Below, one piece after another: positions 8,069 to 21,921 of a DNA stretch of 64,000 nucleotides. Position numbers and translations under genes: made by a program. The stretch comes from Candidatus Nanopelagicales bacterium (GTDB lineage: Bacteria > Actinomycetota > Actinomycetes > S36-B12): contig JABAYF010000016.1 in assembly GCA_018609125.1 (NCBI GenBank), forward strand, positions 65,745-129,744, read 5' to 3'. The notes under the pieces were generated by a model, which did not search any database, had not been told where the DNA came from, and saw only the letters and a program-made list of their open reading frames with translations. The stretch's first letter is position 1; each line of letters starts with the position of its first letter.

Positions 8069-9217
8069 CTAGGCGAGCCGTTGCAGCCATTTATGTTTAT
8101 CGGCCACGACGCCGGTCTGAATTCCAAGAAGCTGTTCACGCAGACGCATCGTGACCGGCCCGGCAGCACCATCGCCCACGATCCATTCCTGGGTGGCAGA
8201 TTTCACCGACCCAACAGGGGTGACCACAGCCGCCGTACCGCACGCAAATACTTCGGTGATGTCGCCCGCTGCGCAACCTGCTTGCCAATCCTCCACGCTA
8301 ATTTGTCCCTCATCGGCCTGGATGTTCATTTCGCGGGCGAGGGTGAGGAGTGAATCGCGCGTGATTCCGGGGAGAAGGGCACCGGTGAGCGCGGGAGTCA
8401 TGATGCGTGCGCAGTCGCCTGAGCCGTATACGAAATACAGGTTCATGCCGCCCATCTCTTCAATCCAGCGGCGCTCGACCGCGTCGAGCCATACCACCTG
8501 GTCACAACCGTGCTCAGCAGCCTGGGCCTGGGCAATTAAGGATGCGGCATAGTTTCCGGCGCACTTTGCCTCGCCGGTACCACCGGGGGCGGCGCGCACA
8601 TACTCGTGAGACAGCCACACCGAGACCGGTGCAATACCACCGTGAAAATAGGCGCCGGCCGGGGAAGCGATGAGCAAGTATTGATAGGCATCGGCCGGGC
8701 GCACGCCTAGACCCACCTCGGTGGAAAACATAAACGGCCGCAGATAGAGGGAACATTCATCTTCCGTCGGCACCCAGGCGTGATCGATGCTAACCAGCGC
8801 CTCCAGGCTAGACAGGAACAGTGACGTGGGCAGTTCCGCCATCGCCAGTCTGCGCGCGCTATTTTGGAACCGGACCGCGTTGGCCATGGGTCGGAAAGTC
8901 CACACGGTTCCGTCGCTGTGGCGGTATGCCTTCAGCCCTTCAAAAATCGACTGGCCGTAGTGAATAAAGTTTGTGGCCGGATCAAGGGACAGCGGCGCGT
9001 AAGGCACCACCTCGGCGTCGTGCCACTGGCTGTCCCTGGTCCACCGTGCGCTGACCATGTGATCGGTGAAGTGACGACCGAAACCTGGGTTGGCGAGGAC
9101 CTGCTCACGCTGCGCCTGGCTCAGCGGCATGGTGCTGGGGTGCACGGCAATGGGCCAGGTTTGTGCTATCCCACCGGTGTGTCCAACTTCTCCGGCCGGC
9201 ATGTGTGTCATGGACAT
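8069..9217 (-). CDS. ilvE: branched-chain amino acid aminotransferase
   Basis: Class IV PLP-dependent aminotransferase that makes Leu, Ile and Val from their 2-oxo acids. The 382 residues include the substrate region FIHYGQSIFEGLKAYR, the PLP-lysine block GEAKCAGNYAASLIAQ and the C-terminal DITEVFACGTAAVVTPVG motif. The start at 9217, with ATGs also 6 and 15 bases downstream, lies 4 bases after the leuB stop, so ilvE is read from the leuB transcript. A much longer upstream extension would overlap leuB and is not supported. Confidence 0.95.
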   Translation of the reverse strand: MSMTHMPAGEVGHTGGIAQTWPIAVHPSTMPLSQAQREQVLANPGFGRHFTDHMVSARWTRDSQWHDAEVVPYAPLSLDPATNFIHYGQSIFEGLKAYRHSDGTVWTFRPMANAVRFQNSARRLAMAELPTSLFLSSLEALVSIDHAWVPTEDECSLYLRPFMFSTEVGLGVRPADAYQYLLIASPAGAYFHGGIAPVSVWLSHEYVRAAPGGTGEAKCAGNYAASLIAQAQAAEHGCDQVVWLDAVERRWIEEMGGMNLYFVYGSGDCARIMTPALTGALLPGITRDSLLTLAREMNIQADEGQISVEDWQAGCAAGDITEVFACGTAAVVTPVGSVKSATQEWIVGDGAAGPVTMRLREQLLGIQTGVVADKHKWLQRLA

Positions 9218-9221
9218 GACG

Positions 9222-10268
9222 TTACCGGCCCGCTGCGTCGGTCGCGAGAGCATCGCCGATCTCGGCTGTGGTGCGAGCACCGAATTCGGATCGGGCAGCC
9301 AGATCGGCGGCAACCGCGGCGTCAATCGCACGGGCGCGTTCGGTCTCCCCGACGAAGTCCAGCAGCATGGCGAGACTGATCACGGTGGCGGTCGGATCTG
9401 CCTTGCCCTGTCCCACGATGTCTGGGGCCGAACCATGCACCGGCTCGAACATGCTCGGATGCTTCCGTGAGGGGTCGATATTTCCGCTGGCGGCAAGTCC
9501 GATACCACCGGCAATCGCCGCACCGATGTCGGTCAAGATATCGCCGAACAGATTGTCGGTGACGACAACGTCGAATCGCTCGGGTTGGGTCAAGAAAAAC
9601 ATTGCGGCGGCATCCACGTGCAGGTAATCGGTTTCGATATCTGGGAAGTCCTGGGAAACCTCAGTGAACACGCGTTGCCACAGGCCACCGGAGTTCACCA
9701 GCACATTCGTCTTATGCACCAGCGTCACCTTTCCGCGGCGGCGCTGCGCTCGAGCAAAGGCATCGCGAACAATGCGCTCTACCCCGAAAGCTGTGTTGAG
9801 ACTCTCCTCGGTAGCCACCTCGTGCGCGGTACCCACCCGCAATCGACCACCTGCACCCACGTAGGGACCTTCAGTGCCCTCGCGGCACACCACAAAATCG
9901 ATATCTTCAGCAGTCTTTCCCGCCAGCGGTGTGGCGACACCGGGGTACAACCGAACCGGGCGCAAATTCACATGATGATCGAAGGCGAAACGCAACGGCA
10001 GCAGCACGCCCCGCTCCAAAATGCCGGGAGCAACGCTGGGGTCACCGATCGCACCCAGCAAGATGGCATCTGATTGCTGGAGCTCATCGAGCACGCTCGC
10101 AGGCAGGGTCTCACCGGTTCGATGGTAAAGGCGGGCCCCAAGGTCATATTCCTGCGTGTAAACGCTCAGTCCCCCGCCGACCGCTTCAAGCACCTTCATC
10201 GCTTCTGCAACCACCTCGACCCCAATGCCATCACCGGGAACGAGGGCCAGATTCAAAGTGGACGACAT
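9222..10268 (-). CDS. leuB: 3-isopropylmalate dehydrogenase
   Basis: NAD-dependent oxidative decarboxylase that converts 3-isopropylmalate to 2-oxoisocaproate; in the citramalate route it can act on 3-methylmalate. The 348 residues show the family blocks [14 protein letters not shown] at the N-terminus, the [12 protein letters not shown] loop and the metal/substrate segment [18 protein letters not shown]. It is followed after 4 bases by ilvE. Upstream, TACCCT lies 8 bases before the ATG with no Shine-Dalgarno site, suggesting a leaderless message. It is divergent from leuA and its attenuator. Confidence 0.96.
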   Translation of the reverse strand: MSSTLNLALVPGDGIGVEVVAEAMKVLEAVGGGLSVYTQEYDLGARLYHRTGETLPASVLDELQQSDAILLGAIGDPSVAPGILERGVLLPLRFAFDHHVNLRPVRLYPGVATPLAGKTAEDIDFVVCREGTEGPYVGAGGRLRVGTAHEVATEESLNTAFGVERIVRDAFARAQRRRGKVTLVHKTNVLVNSGGLWQRVFTEVSQDFPDIETDYLHVDAAAMFFLTQPERFDVVVTDNLFGDILTDIGAAIAGGIGLAASGNIDPSRKHPSMFEPVHGSAPDIVGQGKADPTATVISLAMLLDFVGETERARAIDAAVAADLAARSEFGARTTAEIGDALATDAAGR

Positions 10269-10276
10269 GGACGCTG

Positions 10277-10282
10277 AGGGTA
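10277..10282 (-). promoter_or_regulatory. candidate -10 box of leuB (leaderless)
   Basis: TACCCT on the minus strand ends 8 bases before the leuB ATG. It fits the TANNNT-N6-8-start pattern seen repeatedly in this window. Confidence 0.4.
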
Positions 10283-10320
10283 GTCCCGGCTATCACTCGA
10301 TGTGCGAGCCGACCCCGTGA

Positions 10321-12219
<1,899 letters not shown>

Positions 12220-12256
12220 AGCAACGGACACCCGCACCGAGTGCCGGCGGCTTTGA

Positions 12257-13843
12257 CTAGCCGAAGTCGACCGTGCGCCCGGTGTGGGCACCGATGTCCT
12301 TGATGAGCGTCTCCAGCATTGCTGCGGGTGCGACCGAATCGACGGTCAACACGATCAGGGCATGGCCACCGGCATCATCGCGGCTGACCTGCATACCGCC
12401 GATGTTGACTCCTGCCTCGCCGAAGGCGTGCCCCACGACGCCAACCACTCCTGGCCGGTCGTGGTAACGGAAAAACGCCATGTGATCGCTGATCGGCACA
12501 TCAGTGTCAAACGCGTCGACCTCGACCAGTTTTTCGACGTGGCGTGCACCGGTGACGGTGCCGGCAACACTCAGCATTGACCCGTCGGTCAGCGTGAGTC
12601 GCACGCGCACGAGGTTGCGATGATCAGGGCTTTCATCATTGGTTATCAACGCAACCTCGACCCCGCGCTGTTGGGCCAGCACAGGAGCATTAACGAAGGA
12701 CACGGGGTCGTACACGAGTCCGGAAAAGAGGCCCTTCAGGGCCGCAAGTTCGATCACCCGAACATCAAGGTCAGCAACTTCGCCACGGACTTCAACGTCG
12801 ATTCGCTCTACTGCCCCGTCGATGAGTCCGGCAGAGATAACCCCGAGATGCTCGGCCAGGGGCAGGAGGGGGCGGATGGGTTCGGCAACAGAACCGCCCT
12901 GCACGTTTACCGCATCGGGTACGAGTTCTCCAGCCAGGGCGAGTCGTACCGACCGAGCCACCGCAATACCGGCTTTTTCTTGGGCCTCGTCAGTGGATGC
13001 GCCCAAATGCGGTGTTGCGACGACGTTTTCCAGGCCGAATAGCGGCGAATCTGTGCAGGGTTCGCTGGCGTACACGTCAAGGCCAGCGCCGGCGACTCGC
13101 CCCTCAGACATTGCGGTGAACAGTGCTGCCTCGTCAATGATGCCGCCGCGCGCTGCATTGATGATGTGCACGGTGGGCTTTACCTTGCGCAGTTGCTCCT
13201 CATTGATCAGGTTGACCGTCTCCGGAGTCTTCGGTAGGTGCACCGTAATGAAATCTGACTGGGTCAGCAGTTCGTCAAGGGTCACCATGCGGACACCGAT
13301 CTGGGCGGCGCGAGCCGGTTGCACATAGGGGTCATACGCGATGAGGCGCACTCCGAATGCGCTGAGGCGCTGGGCCACCAGGATGCCGATCCGGCCTAGG
13401 CCCACGATGCCGACGGTCTTCTCGGTGAGTTCCACGCCGGTATACTTCGAACGCTTCCACTGACCAGCACGCAGTGCCTCGTTGGCCGGCACAATCTTGC
13501 GTGCACTCGCCAGCAACAACCCCACTGCTAATTCCGCCGCACTCACGATATTTGACGTGGGGGCGTTCACGACCATGACGCCGGCCTGGGTAGCCGCCTT
13601 GACGTCGACGTTGTCTAAGCCAACTCCGGCGCGCGCCACAACCTTCAGCGATTTCGCAGCCGCAATGGCTTCGGCATCCACCTTGGTGGCCGAGCGCACC
13701 AGGATGGCATCGACGTCGGCGATCGCGGGCAGCAGCGCGGCACGGTCGGCACCGTCGCAATGGCGAATTTCGAAGTCGGGCCCGAGGGCCTCCACTGTTG
13801 CCGGTGACAGCTCTTCAGCAATCAAAACAACGGGCTTGGGCAT
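12257..13843 (-). CDS. serA: D-3-phosphoglycerate dehydrogenase
   Basis: First enzyme of serine synthesis. The 528 residues match the long actinobacterial form: a substrate/NAD-binding core with GIVGLGRIGILVAQRL and the catalytic segments NAARGGIIDEAAL and PHLGASTDEAQ, then an intervening (ASB) domain, then a C-terminal ACT domain (FRYHDRPGVVGVVGHAFGEA) that binds serine. The ATG at 13843 has AGGAGAGG 7-8 bases upstream, which decides against a longer frame. It is convergent with leuA and downstream of the photolyase-like gene. Confidence 0.97.
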   Translation of the reverse strand: MPKPVVLIAEELSPATVEALGPDFEIRHCDGADRAALLPAIADVDAILVRSATKVDAEAIAAAKSLKVVARAGVGLDNVDVKAATQAGVMVVNAPTSNIVSAAELAVGLLLASARKIVPANEALRAGQWKRSKYTGVELTEKTVGIVGLGRIGILVAQRLSAFGVRLIAYDPYVQPARAAQIGVRMVTLDELLTQSDFITVHLPKTPETVNLINEEQLRKVKPTVHIINAARGGIIDEAALFTAMSEGRVAGAGLDVYASEPCTDSPLFGLENVVATPHLGASTDEAQEKAGIAVARSVRLALAGELVPDAVNVQGGSVAEPIRPLLPLAEHLGVISAGLIDGAVERIDVEVRGEVADLDVRVIELAALKGLFSGLVYDPVSFVNAPVLAQQRGVEVALITNDESPDHRNLVRVRLTLTDGSMLSVAGTVTGARHVEKLVEVDAFDTDVPISDHMAFFRYHDRPGVVGVVGHAFGEAGVNIGGMQVSRDDAGGHALIVLTVDSVAPAAMLETLIKDIGAHTGRTVDFG

Positions 13844-13911
13844 GAAAACACCTCTCCTGGGCACCGGCCGAGCGAGAACCACTGGGCACGCACTCATTCG
13901 AGCGCGGCTTG

Positions 13912-13939
13912 AGTCTAGCGAGGGCTAGCCCGGCGGCAA
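13912..13939 (-). promoter_or_regulatory. candidate serA promoter
   Basis: On the minus strand TTGCCG and TAGACT are separated by 16 bases, about 70 bases upstream of the serA start in a 124-base gap. This is a plausible -35/-10 pair. Confidence 0.4.
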
Positions 13940-13967
13940 TCTGGTGCCCGAGCATGTTCGTACCGAC

Positions 13968-15214
13968 CTACGGCTGCAGGGGTACGTCACCGATCTTGGA
14001 CCGCCAGGCTGTGAACGACTGAATGGGCCCGGCGTGCGGTCGAAACAACCAGGGCCACGGATGTACCTGGGTCACCGACACAGCCGCCGCCCGTTCGGTC
14101 CAGCCCGGCACGGGGGCATACGTTGTGGCAAGAGCAAGCGTGGTCCAACGTGTTCGTGGATCACCACGCCAGATGTGCACTTCGCGGCGCTGGGCAAGAT
14201 CAGCCAGGCACTGCGCAAGAAAGACACCTCGGTGAGCGGATAACTTTAACTGCTGCAGCAGCGGTTCATCCCAGATGAACATCACGGGTAGGTCAGGGTG
14301 CGCTGCCAGTGCTGGATCATCATCACCGAGGGATTCCGCGGTCAACCAAACTGCCTGCGCTGCTGGCTCTGCATCAGATCGCGCCTGTGCAGTCAGCGGC
14401 CCGGTGGTGGCCATGGGATCCGGGTCGTGCCGCAGGCGCGGATCTGGATCTGCACGGGGCGCTGGGGAAACATCTGGCGGCCAAGATTCGATGGGGCAGG
14501 CCGAGCGCAAAGAACACCGCCGGCACAGATCAGGTGCCCGCTTTTCCACCTGCCACCGAGAGAATCCGTAGGGCTTGCCCGTCAGCGCTCCCACGGTCCA
14601 CTGCCAACCCGCACGATTAGCCGCGCGCGAACCGTCAAGAAGTTGTTGAAAAAACAGATCCTCACCGTCTCGCCAAGACCAACCCAATCGAACCGACCAG
14701 TGCGATGCCAACCACATGCGCTGCTGATTGGTAATCCACCCGTGCTCGGCAAGCTCAGCGACCGAATCATCAACACATGACATCCCTTCCGGCCATGACA
14801 GATGACGATCGCCTGTTCGCGGGATGATGCTGTAGCGCAGAGATTTTGCCGACTCACGGCCAATCCGGGCATAGAGGTGTCGAGCGTATTCCTGCCACAG
14901 CAGTTCATCCCGAAATTTTTTGCGATCAGAGTCGGGCGCATGCTCGGCACTGGCCCACACGCGAGGCAGGGTGAGAAGTCCGTGTCGAATATAGGCAGAT
15001 AATCCGGTGGCCCCCCTCCGAGAAACCGGCCAGACTTCATTACGACGCTTCGCGTAACCGGCCAAATCGCTTGCGGCTAGTGCCGCATCGGCTGCCTGCT
15101 GGCCTCCGGCCATGACGCGAGCTGTCGAACCTGGTCGAAATAGATCACCCATGTGCTCGGCAATCCACGTTGACGCGGTCGCCATCGTGGGTGTGCGCAG
15201 CAGCATCGGCTCTG

Positions 15215-15218
<4 letters not shown>
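13968..15218 (-). CDS. photolyase/cryptochrome-like flavoprotein with permuted domain order
   Basis: A 416-residue protein of the photolyase/cryptochrome superfamily; the function (DNA repair or light sensing) is unknown. Residues ~35-245 are the FAD-binding helical domain: [35 protein letters not shown] and [20 protein letters not shown] align closely with E. coli PhrB. Four cysteines (C148, C232, C235, C241) sit where iron-sulfur photolyases place their [4Fe-4S] ligands, including KPYGFS...[15 protein letters not shown]. After a proline/aspartate-rich linker (~246-287), residues ~288-408 resemble the N-terminal alpha/beta domain of photolyases ([34 protein letters not shown]). The two domains are thus in reversed order. 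The ATG overlaps the stop of the DUF2256 gene by 4 bases. Confidence 0.75.
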
Positions 15219-16697
<1,479 letters not shown>

Positions 16698-16708
16698 TTA
16701 GCGCGTCA

Positions 16709-17233
16709 CTACGCAGTGCGGTCGACCGGACGCAGACTGCGATCGGTGATCGCCCGCCCACCTCGGGAGAGCGCCACGAGACCTGACTGCACGATTTCCT
16801 TGATTCCGTAGGGCTCCAAAGTACGCAACAGTGCGGCTAATTTGTCATTTTTCCCGGTTGCCTCGATGGTGACCGCGTCAAGGGCGACGTCGACAATTTT
16901 GGCGCGAAATAATTGCGCCACCTCCAGGATCTGGGACCGAGAATGACTGTCGGCTTTGACCTTGACCAACATGATTTGGCGCTGGACGGCTGAGTCATCG
17001 TCAAGCTCGACGATCTTTAAGACGTTGATCAACTTATTCAACTGCTTGGTGACCTGCTCCAAGGGCAGTGATTCCACCGTGACCACAATCGTGATGCGCG
17101 AAACCTCTGGCTCCTCGGTCGGGCCTACCGCGAGGGATTCGATATTGAATCCACGCCGCGAAAAAAGACTCGACACTCGCGCGAGGACGCCTGGTTTATC
17201 TTCGACGAGCACAGACAGTGTGTGGCGACTCAT
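16709..17233 (-). CDS. ilvN: acetolactate synthase small (regulatory) subunit
   Basis: Regulatory subunit that activates IlvB and gives it valine feedback sensitivity. The 174 residues begin with an ACT domain (LSVLVEDKPGVLARVSSLFSR, GFNIESLAVGPTE) and end with the second ACT-like domain found in full-length small subunits. ATG 17233 is chosen because GGAGG lies 7 bases upstream and it sits 2 bases after the ilvB stop, indicating coupled expression. Confidence 0.96.
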   Translation of the reverse strand: MSRHTLSVLVEDKPGVLARVSSLFSRRGFNIESLAVGPTEEPEVSRITIVVTVESLPLEQVTKQLNKLINVLKIVELDDDSAVQRQIMLVKVKADSHSRSQILEVAQLFRAKIVDVALDAVTIEATGKNDKLAALLRTLEPYGIKEIVQSGLVALSRGGRAITDRSLRPVDRTA

Positions 17234-17235
17234 GT

Positions 17236-19014
17236 CTAATCCTCCCTCTCCCACTTTGGCGCCATCTCCCGGGCGACCAAGATGTCGTCGTTACTTGCAC
17301 CGGCCGCAACCATCGGCCACACCATCGCATCCTTGTGCACGACAAAATCAATAACAACGGGGGCATCATTAAGTGCCAGGGCCTTCTCGATTGTCACATC
17401 GACCTGGTCTGGGCTGTCGCACTGCAAACCATGACATCCATATGCCTCGGCGAGCTTGACAAAATCTGGGAACCGATGCGACTGCAGGTCTGTCTGTGAA
17501 TACCGCTTGTCGTAGAACAGGGTTTGCCACTGGCGCACCATGCCGAGGCTTGAATTATTGATCAGGGCTACCTTGATCGGGATGTTATTGATGGTGCAGG
17601 TTGCGAGTTCTTGATTGGTCATCTGAAAGCAACCATCGCCATCGATGGCCCACACGGTGGTATCGGGTAGGCCAACCTTGGCGCCCATTGCTGCCGGCAC
17701 CGCGTAGCCCATGGTGCCCAAACCCCCGGAGTTCAGCCAGGTGCGCGGATTTTCGTAGTTGATGAACTGCGCCGCCCACATCTGATGCTGACCCACACCG
17801 GAGGCAAATATCGCCTCCGGGCCAGACAGTGCGCCGACGCGCTCGATGACCAGCTGTGGCGACAGGCCACCGTCATCGGGCAGGTCATAGCCAAGTGGGT
17901 AGGTGTCGCGCCAGTGATTAATGGTGGACCACCAGGCGGCATAGTCACCGTGACGACCAGCGGCATATTCGGCCTGGAGCACCGCCACCAACTCGGTCAT
18001 GAACTCACCAACATCACCCACAATGGGCACGTCTGCGTAGCGATTCTTGGAGATCTCCGCTGGGTCAATATCCACATGAATCACCGACGCATCCGGGGCA
18101 AAACTAGCCAGCTTTCCGGTAACTCGATCATCGAAGCGAGCACCGAGGGTGACCAGCAGATCCGACTTTTGCAGCGCCCCCACCGCGCTCACCGTGCCGT
18201 GCATGCCCGGCATACCCAGATGCTGAGGATGTGAGTCAGGAAAAGCTCCGCGCGCCATGAGAGTCGTGACCACAGGTAACCCGGTAAGTTCGGCTAAAGC
18301 TCGCAGCGCAGGTGCACCGTTGGCACGAATTACACCTCCCCCGACATAGAGCACAGGCCTGTGCGATTCCAAGATGAGTCGCGCTGCTTCGCGCACCTGC
18401 TTCGCGTGCGGCCGGGTGACCGGATGGTATCCGGGGAGATTCAGCGACTCGGGCCATTGAAAGCTGGTGCTGGCTTGCAACGCATCCTTGGCGATGTCCA
18501 CCAGGACCGGACCTGGGCGACCGGTGCTGGCAAGATGAAAGGCCTCGGCGATGGCCCGTGGAATATCGGCCGCGTCAGTGACCAGGAAATTGTGCTTGGT
18601 GATGGGCATCGTGATGCCGCGGATGTCTGCCTCTTGGAAGGCATCGGTGCCGATGGCGGATGAAGGAACCTGACCGGTGATAGCGACCATCGGAACAGAG
18701 TCCATATGCGCATCTGCAATGGGAGTGACCAGGTTGGTCGCCCCGGGGCCCGATGTCGCCATGCACACCCCAACCCGACCGGTAGCCGCCGCGTAGCCTT
18801 CGGCCGCATGGCCCGCGGCCTGCTCGTGGCGGACAAGAATGTGCCGAATCTTGGTGGAGTCCATCAGCGGGTCGTAGGCGGGCAAAATGGCACCGCCAGG
18901 AATACCGAAGATGACGTCAACATCGGCATATTCAAGGGCGCGAATCAAACTTTGCGCACCGGTGATGGTCTCGGCGGTTTCACTCGCGCTCGTCACAGAA
19001 CCTGCCTGCGTCAT
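17236..19014 (-). CDS. ilvB: acetolactate synthase large (catalytic) subunit
   Basis: ThDP-dependent condensation of pyruvate with a second 2-oxo acid, the entry step to valine, leucine and isoleucine. The 592 residues contain the catalytic glutamate block [14 protein letters not shown], the [15 protein letters not shown] motif, the central FAD domain and the ThDP motif [14 protein letters not shown]...INN near the C-terminus. ATG 19014 has AGGAAG 11 bases upstream; a GTG at 19026 would be too close to the same site, though it is the longer frame. An attenuator with an Ile/Val leader peptide precedes it. Confidence 0.95.
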   Translation of the reverse strand: MTQAGSVTSASETAETITGAQSLIRALEYADVDVIFGIPGGAILPAYDPLMDSTKIRHILVRHEQAAGHAAEGYAAATGRVGVCMATSGPGATNLVTPIADAHMDSVPMVAITGQVPSSAIGTDAFQEADIRGITMPITKHNFLVTDAADIPRAIAEAFHLASTGRPGPVLVDIAKDALQASTSFQWPESLNLPGYHPVTRPHAKQVREAARLILESHRPVLYVGGGVIRANGAPALRALAELTGLPVVTTLMARGAFPDSHPQHLGMPGMHGTVSAVGALQKSDLLVTLGARFDDRVTGKLASFAPDASVIHVDIDPAEISKNRYADVPIVGDVGEFMTELVAVLQAEYAAGRHGDYAAWWSTINHWRDTYPLGYDLPDDGGLSPQLVIERVGALSGPEAIFASGVGQHQMWAAQFINYENPRTWLNSGGLGTMGYAVPAAMGAKVGLPDTTVWAIDGDGCFQMTNQELATCTINNIPIKVALINNSSLGMVRQWQTLFYDKRYSQTDLQSHRFPDFVKLAEAYGCHGLQCDSPDQVDVTIEKALALNDAPVVIDFVVHKDAMVWPMVAAGASNDDILVAREMAPKWERED

Positions 19015-19076
19015 GGTGTGGGTCACTTCCTCGTCTGGGCTAACCGGGCTGATGAACCTGTCGGCAAAAACTGCGG

Positions 19077-19116
19077 TGAAACAACAAACCCTCCGACCCG
19101 TAAGGGCTCGGAGGGT
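19077..19116 (-). terminator. attenuator terminator of ilvBNC
   Basis: On the minus strand ACCCTCCGA pairs with TCGGAGGGT (9 bp, with CCC/GGG continuing inside) and is followed by TTTGTTGTTTC. It lies between the leader peptide and ilvB and would cut transcription before the operon. Confidence 0.8.
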
Positions 19117-19150
19117 GCGCGCGGATAAAAGCTGGGGTCAGCCCGCGCGC
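19117..19150 (-). promoter_or_regulatory. upstream hairpin of the ilvB attenuator
   Basis: On the minus strand GCGCGCGG and CCGCGCGC form a perfect 8-bp stem; the loop holds a small GCTG/CAGC hairpin. The 5' arm is made of leader-peptide codons near the stop, and the 3' arm directly abuts the terminator stem, the same layout as in front of cimA. Confidence 0.7.
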
Positions 19151-19179
19151 CTGTTTACTACAATAATCTCTTGCGACAT
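19138..19179 (-). CDS. ilvB leader peptide (Ile/Val)
   Basis: A 13-residue frame, MSQEIIVVNRRAG, with consecutive Ile-Ile-Val-Val codons (ATT ATT GTA GTA). Such leaders before ilvBNC are established attenuator parts in actinobacteria. An in-frame ATG exists 18 bases upstream, but TATGCT ends 6 bases before this ATG, so transcription probably starts here and the leader is translated without a ribosome site. Confidence 0.8.
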   Translation of the reverse strand: MSQEIIVVNRRAG

Positions 19180-19185
19180 ATCGGC

Positions 19186-19191
19186 AGCATA
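19186..19191 (-). promoter_or_regulatory. -10 box for the ilvB leader transcript
   Basis: TATGCT on the minus strand, 6 bases before the leader ATG, in the gap after the ilvD stop. The spacing to the ATG is identical to that at cimA. Confidence 0.6.
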
Positions 19192-19208
19192 CCCCATGTG
19201 GTCCACCC

Positions 19209-20906
19209 TTAGTCGCAGACCGCGCCATTGGACGCCGAACCCACCAAACGCGCGTACTTTGCCAGCACCCCACGGGTGTAGCGCGGCGGCAGCGGTTGGA
19301 ATCTGGCCGAACGGGCCGCGAGTTCCTCATCGGATACATGAAGGGTGAGTTTTCGGGTGGTGAGGTTGATACTGACTTCGTCGCCAGGCTCTACCAGGGC
19401 GATGGGTCCCCCATCAGCAGCTTCAGGAGCCACATGGCCAACACAAAGGCCGGTGGTTCCGCCGGAGAAGCGGCCATCGGTAATAAGGAGAACCTCCTTG
19501 CCCAGCCCGGCTCCCTTGATTGCCGCGGTGACCATCAGCATCTCACGCATTCCCGGGCCACCCTTGGGTCCCTCATAGCGAATGATCACCACATCGCCGG
19601 CCTGAATCGTGCCATCTTCCAGCGCAGCCATGGCGGCCTGCTCGCGCTCGAACACGCGCGCCTTGCCGGTGAACGTGGTCACCGGAACCCCAGCGCTTTT
19701 CACCACGGCACCCTCGGGAGCTAGCGAGCCGCTCAGAATCGTGATGCCGCCGCTGGTGTCCAGAGGAGCCGCAGCGGCGCGCAAAATATCGCCATCGGGG
19801 TCGGGAGGCTCAATATCAGCGAGATTCTCGGCGACCGTAAGCCCGGTCACCGTGAGGCAGTCGCCGTTGAGCAGGCCCGCATCGAGCAGCGCTCGCATCA
19901 CGACGGGCACACCACCGACGCGGTCAACATCGCTCATGACGTAGCGCCCAAATGGCTTAACGTCGGCGAGCAGCGGCACCTTGGAGCCAATTCGGTGGAA
20001 GTCCTCCATGTGCAGCTCCACCTCAGCCTCGTGTGCGATGGCCAAAAGATGGAGAACGGCGTTCGTTGACCCACCAAATGCCATCAGGATGGCGATTGCG
20101 TTTTCCAGAGACTGCCGAGTGATGATGTCTCGAGTGGTGATCCCCTGTCGAATGAGCTCCACCACCGCTTCGCCCGAACGCCGGGAAAAACCGTCGCGTC
20201 GACGGTCGACGGCAGGGGGTGCGGCTGAACCCGGTAGCGACATACCCATCGCCTCAGCTGCACTGGCCATGGTGTTGGCCGTGTACATGCCACCGCAGGC
20301 ACCTTCGCCGGGACAAATGGCGCGTTCGATGCGATCGACGTCCTCGCGACTCATCAAGCCCCGCGAGCAGGCCCCCACCGCCTCAAAAGCGTCAATGATG
20401 GTGACATCTCGGTTGCTGCCATCAGAAAGAGTGACGTTGCCGGGCAAAATCGAACCGGCGTAAACGAACACACTGGCCACGTCTAGGCGGGCCGATGCCA
20501 TCAACATGCCGGGCAGGCTCTTATCGCAACCGGCGAACGTAACCATTCCGTCGAGTCGTTCAGCCTGCATAACGGCTTCGACCGAGTCGGCGATGACTTC
20601 TCGGCTGACGAGTGAAAAGTGCATGCCTTCATGCCCCATGGAGATGCCGTCAGACACCGAAATGGTGCCAAACTGCATGGGGAATCCCCCGGCCGCGTGC
20701 ACGCCCTCCTTGGCCGCCGTCGCTAGCCGAGCCAACGACAAATTGCAGGGCGTGATCTCATTCCACGAGGATGCGATACCAATTTGGGGTTTAGTGAAGT
20801 CTGCATCACCCATGCCCACTGCCCGTAGCATGCCGCGAGCAGCGGCCCGTTCGAGTCCGTCTGTTACATCGCGACTACGGGGTTTCAGATCCGGATTCGT
20901 GGCCAT
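19209..20906 (-). CDS. ilvD: dihydroxy-acid dehydratase
   Basis: Iron-sulfur dehydratase making the 2-oxo acid precursors of valine and isoleucine. The 565 residues include the cluster-ligand cysteines in [21 protein letters not shown] and [16 protein letters not shown], and the C-terminal block [22 protein letters not shown]. The ATG at 20906 lacks a Shine-Dalgarno site but has TAGTCT 7 bases upstream, pointing to a leaderless message. It lies upstream of the ilvB leader on the same strand, so read-through could also reach ilvB. Confidence 0.97.
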   Translation of the reverse strand: MATNPDLKPRSRDVTDGLERAAARGMLRAVGMGDADFTKPQIGIASSWNEITPCNLSLARLATAAKEGVHAAGGFPMQFGTISVSDGISMGHEGMHFSLVSREVIADSVEAVMQAERLDGMVTFAGCDKSLPGMLMASARLDVASVFVYAGSILPGNVTLSDGSNRDVTIIDAFEAVGACSRGLMSREDVDRIERAICPGEGACGGMYTANTMASAAEAMGMSLPGSAAPPAVDRRRDGFSRRSGEAVVELIRQGITTRDIITRQSLENAIAILMAFGGSTNAVLHLLAIAHEAEVELHMEDFHRIGSKVPLLADVKPFGRYVMSDVDRVGGVPVVMRALLDAGLLNGDCLTVTGLTVAENLADIEPPDPDGDILRAAAAPLDTSGGITILSGSLAPEGAVVKSAGVPVTTFTGKARVFEREQAAMAALEDGTIQAGDVVIIRYEGPKGGPGMREMLMVTAAIKGAGLGKEVLLITDGRFSGGTTGLCVGHVAPEAADGGPIALVEPGDEVSINLTTRKLTLHVSDEELAARSARFQPLPPRYTRGVLAKYARLVGSASNGAVCD

Positions 20907-20913
20907 ACAAATC

Positions 20914-20919
20914 AGACTA
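20914..20919 (-). promoter_or_regulatory. -10 box of ilvD (leaderless)
   Basis: TAGTCT on the minus strand ends 7 bases before the ilvD ATG and overlaps the stop codon of the upstream dehydrogenase gene. Confidence 0.5.
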
Positions 20920-21822
20920 GGACATCACGACGTGCTTGAGGGCCGCACCCTCCTGCCAGCGGCGTACCTGGGCCGCAACAAGGGCTGACATGCGTGGCAC
21001 GAAAGCGGATGAGTTGCCACCCACGTGCGGACTTATCAGCACACCGGGCGCCTGCCACAGCGGATGATTCGGTGGGAGTGGTTCCGGGTCGGTCACGTCC
21101 AGGACTGCTTGCACGCGACCCTCGTAGAGGGCAGCGAGTAGCGCGTGAGTATCAACCACCGGGCCGCGTGCTCCGTTCACCAAGACGGCCCCTCTCTTCA
21201 TCTGCTGCAGAAATTCCGCGTTCACTAAGTGATGTGTGTCCGGAGTCAATGGGACCGTCAAAATAACCGCGTCAGCCTGGGGCAGTAGCCGGTCGAGGTC
21301 AGCCATTGTGTGAACCCCCACCCGTGATCGTCGAGCAACGGGGCTGATCGTTACCTCGAATGCAGCCAGCCTGGCGGCCACCGCCTGGCCAACTCCACCG
21401 AAGCCAATGATGACCACGTGTTTATCGGCCAACGAAGTGAATCGCCCAGTCAGCCAGGTGCCCGAACTCATCGCGCGGGCCATGTCATCGATATGTCGAA
21501 GACGGGCTAGGAGAAGTCCCACGAGTAACTCTGCGGTGCTGGCATCATGCACACCCGCGGCATTGCACAGGGTGACCCCCGCGGGCACGAATTCAACCGC
21601 ATGCTCGTAGCCGGCCGTGGGTAGTTGGCACACCTGCAGCGCTGGCATGGCGGCCATCGCCGCGAACGCATCGGCTGGCCCTAGGTACTCGGGCACATAG
21701 AAGCGTGCGCGGGCAAGGATTTCTGGCGACACGTCCTGGACCCTGTCGAAGACAACGACGGGCTCGTTGATGTCCGAGGCATTCAACGTCTGGGCAGCGA
21801 CTTCAGCAGGCAGGAGGATCAC
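20917..21822 (-). CDS. D-2-hydroxyacid dehydrogenase family protein
   Basis: NAD(P)-dependent oxidoreductase of the D-isomer 2-hydroxyacid dehydrogenase family, 301 residues from the proposed GTG start at 21822 (GGAG 8 bases upstream). Visible features are the Rossmann motif [17 protein letters not shown], the catalytic arginine in [17 protein letters not shown], the glutamate in [14 protein letters not shown] and the histidine in ISPHVGG. It lacks the ACT and ASB domains of SerA. The substrate cannot be predicted. It is divergent from the sugar-dehydrogenase-like lipoprotein. Confidence 0.88.
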   Translation of the reverse strand: MILLPAEVAAQTLNASDINEPVVVFDRVQDVSPEILARARFYVPEYLGPADAFAAMAAMPALQVCQLPTAGYEHAVEFVPAGVTLCNAAGVHDASTAELLVGLLLARLRHIDDMARAMSSGTWLTGRFTSLADKHVVIIGFGGVGQAVAARLAAFEVTISPVARRSRVGVHTMADLDRLLPQADAVILTVPLTPDTHHLVNAEFLQQMKRGAVLVNGARGPVVDTHALLAALYEGRVQAVLDVTDPEPLPPNHPLWQAPGVLISPHVGGNSSAFVPRMSALVAAQVRRWQEGAALKHVVMS

Positions 21823-21921
21823 AGGGTGTACTCCATCACAGCAGCGCCTCCAATGGACATTCCAACAGGCAACAGGCACTCCAACAGGCATAGGCGCAGC
21901 CACAAATGCATACTTTTAAGC

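Noticed and set aside
12639-13328. 229-codon plus-strand frame rich in Ser, Arg and Thr
   Set aside because: Antisense to serA; its composition is that of a shadow frame.
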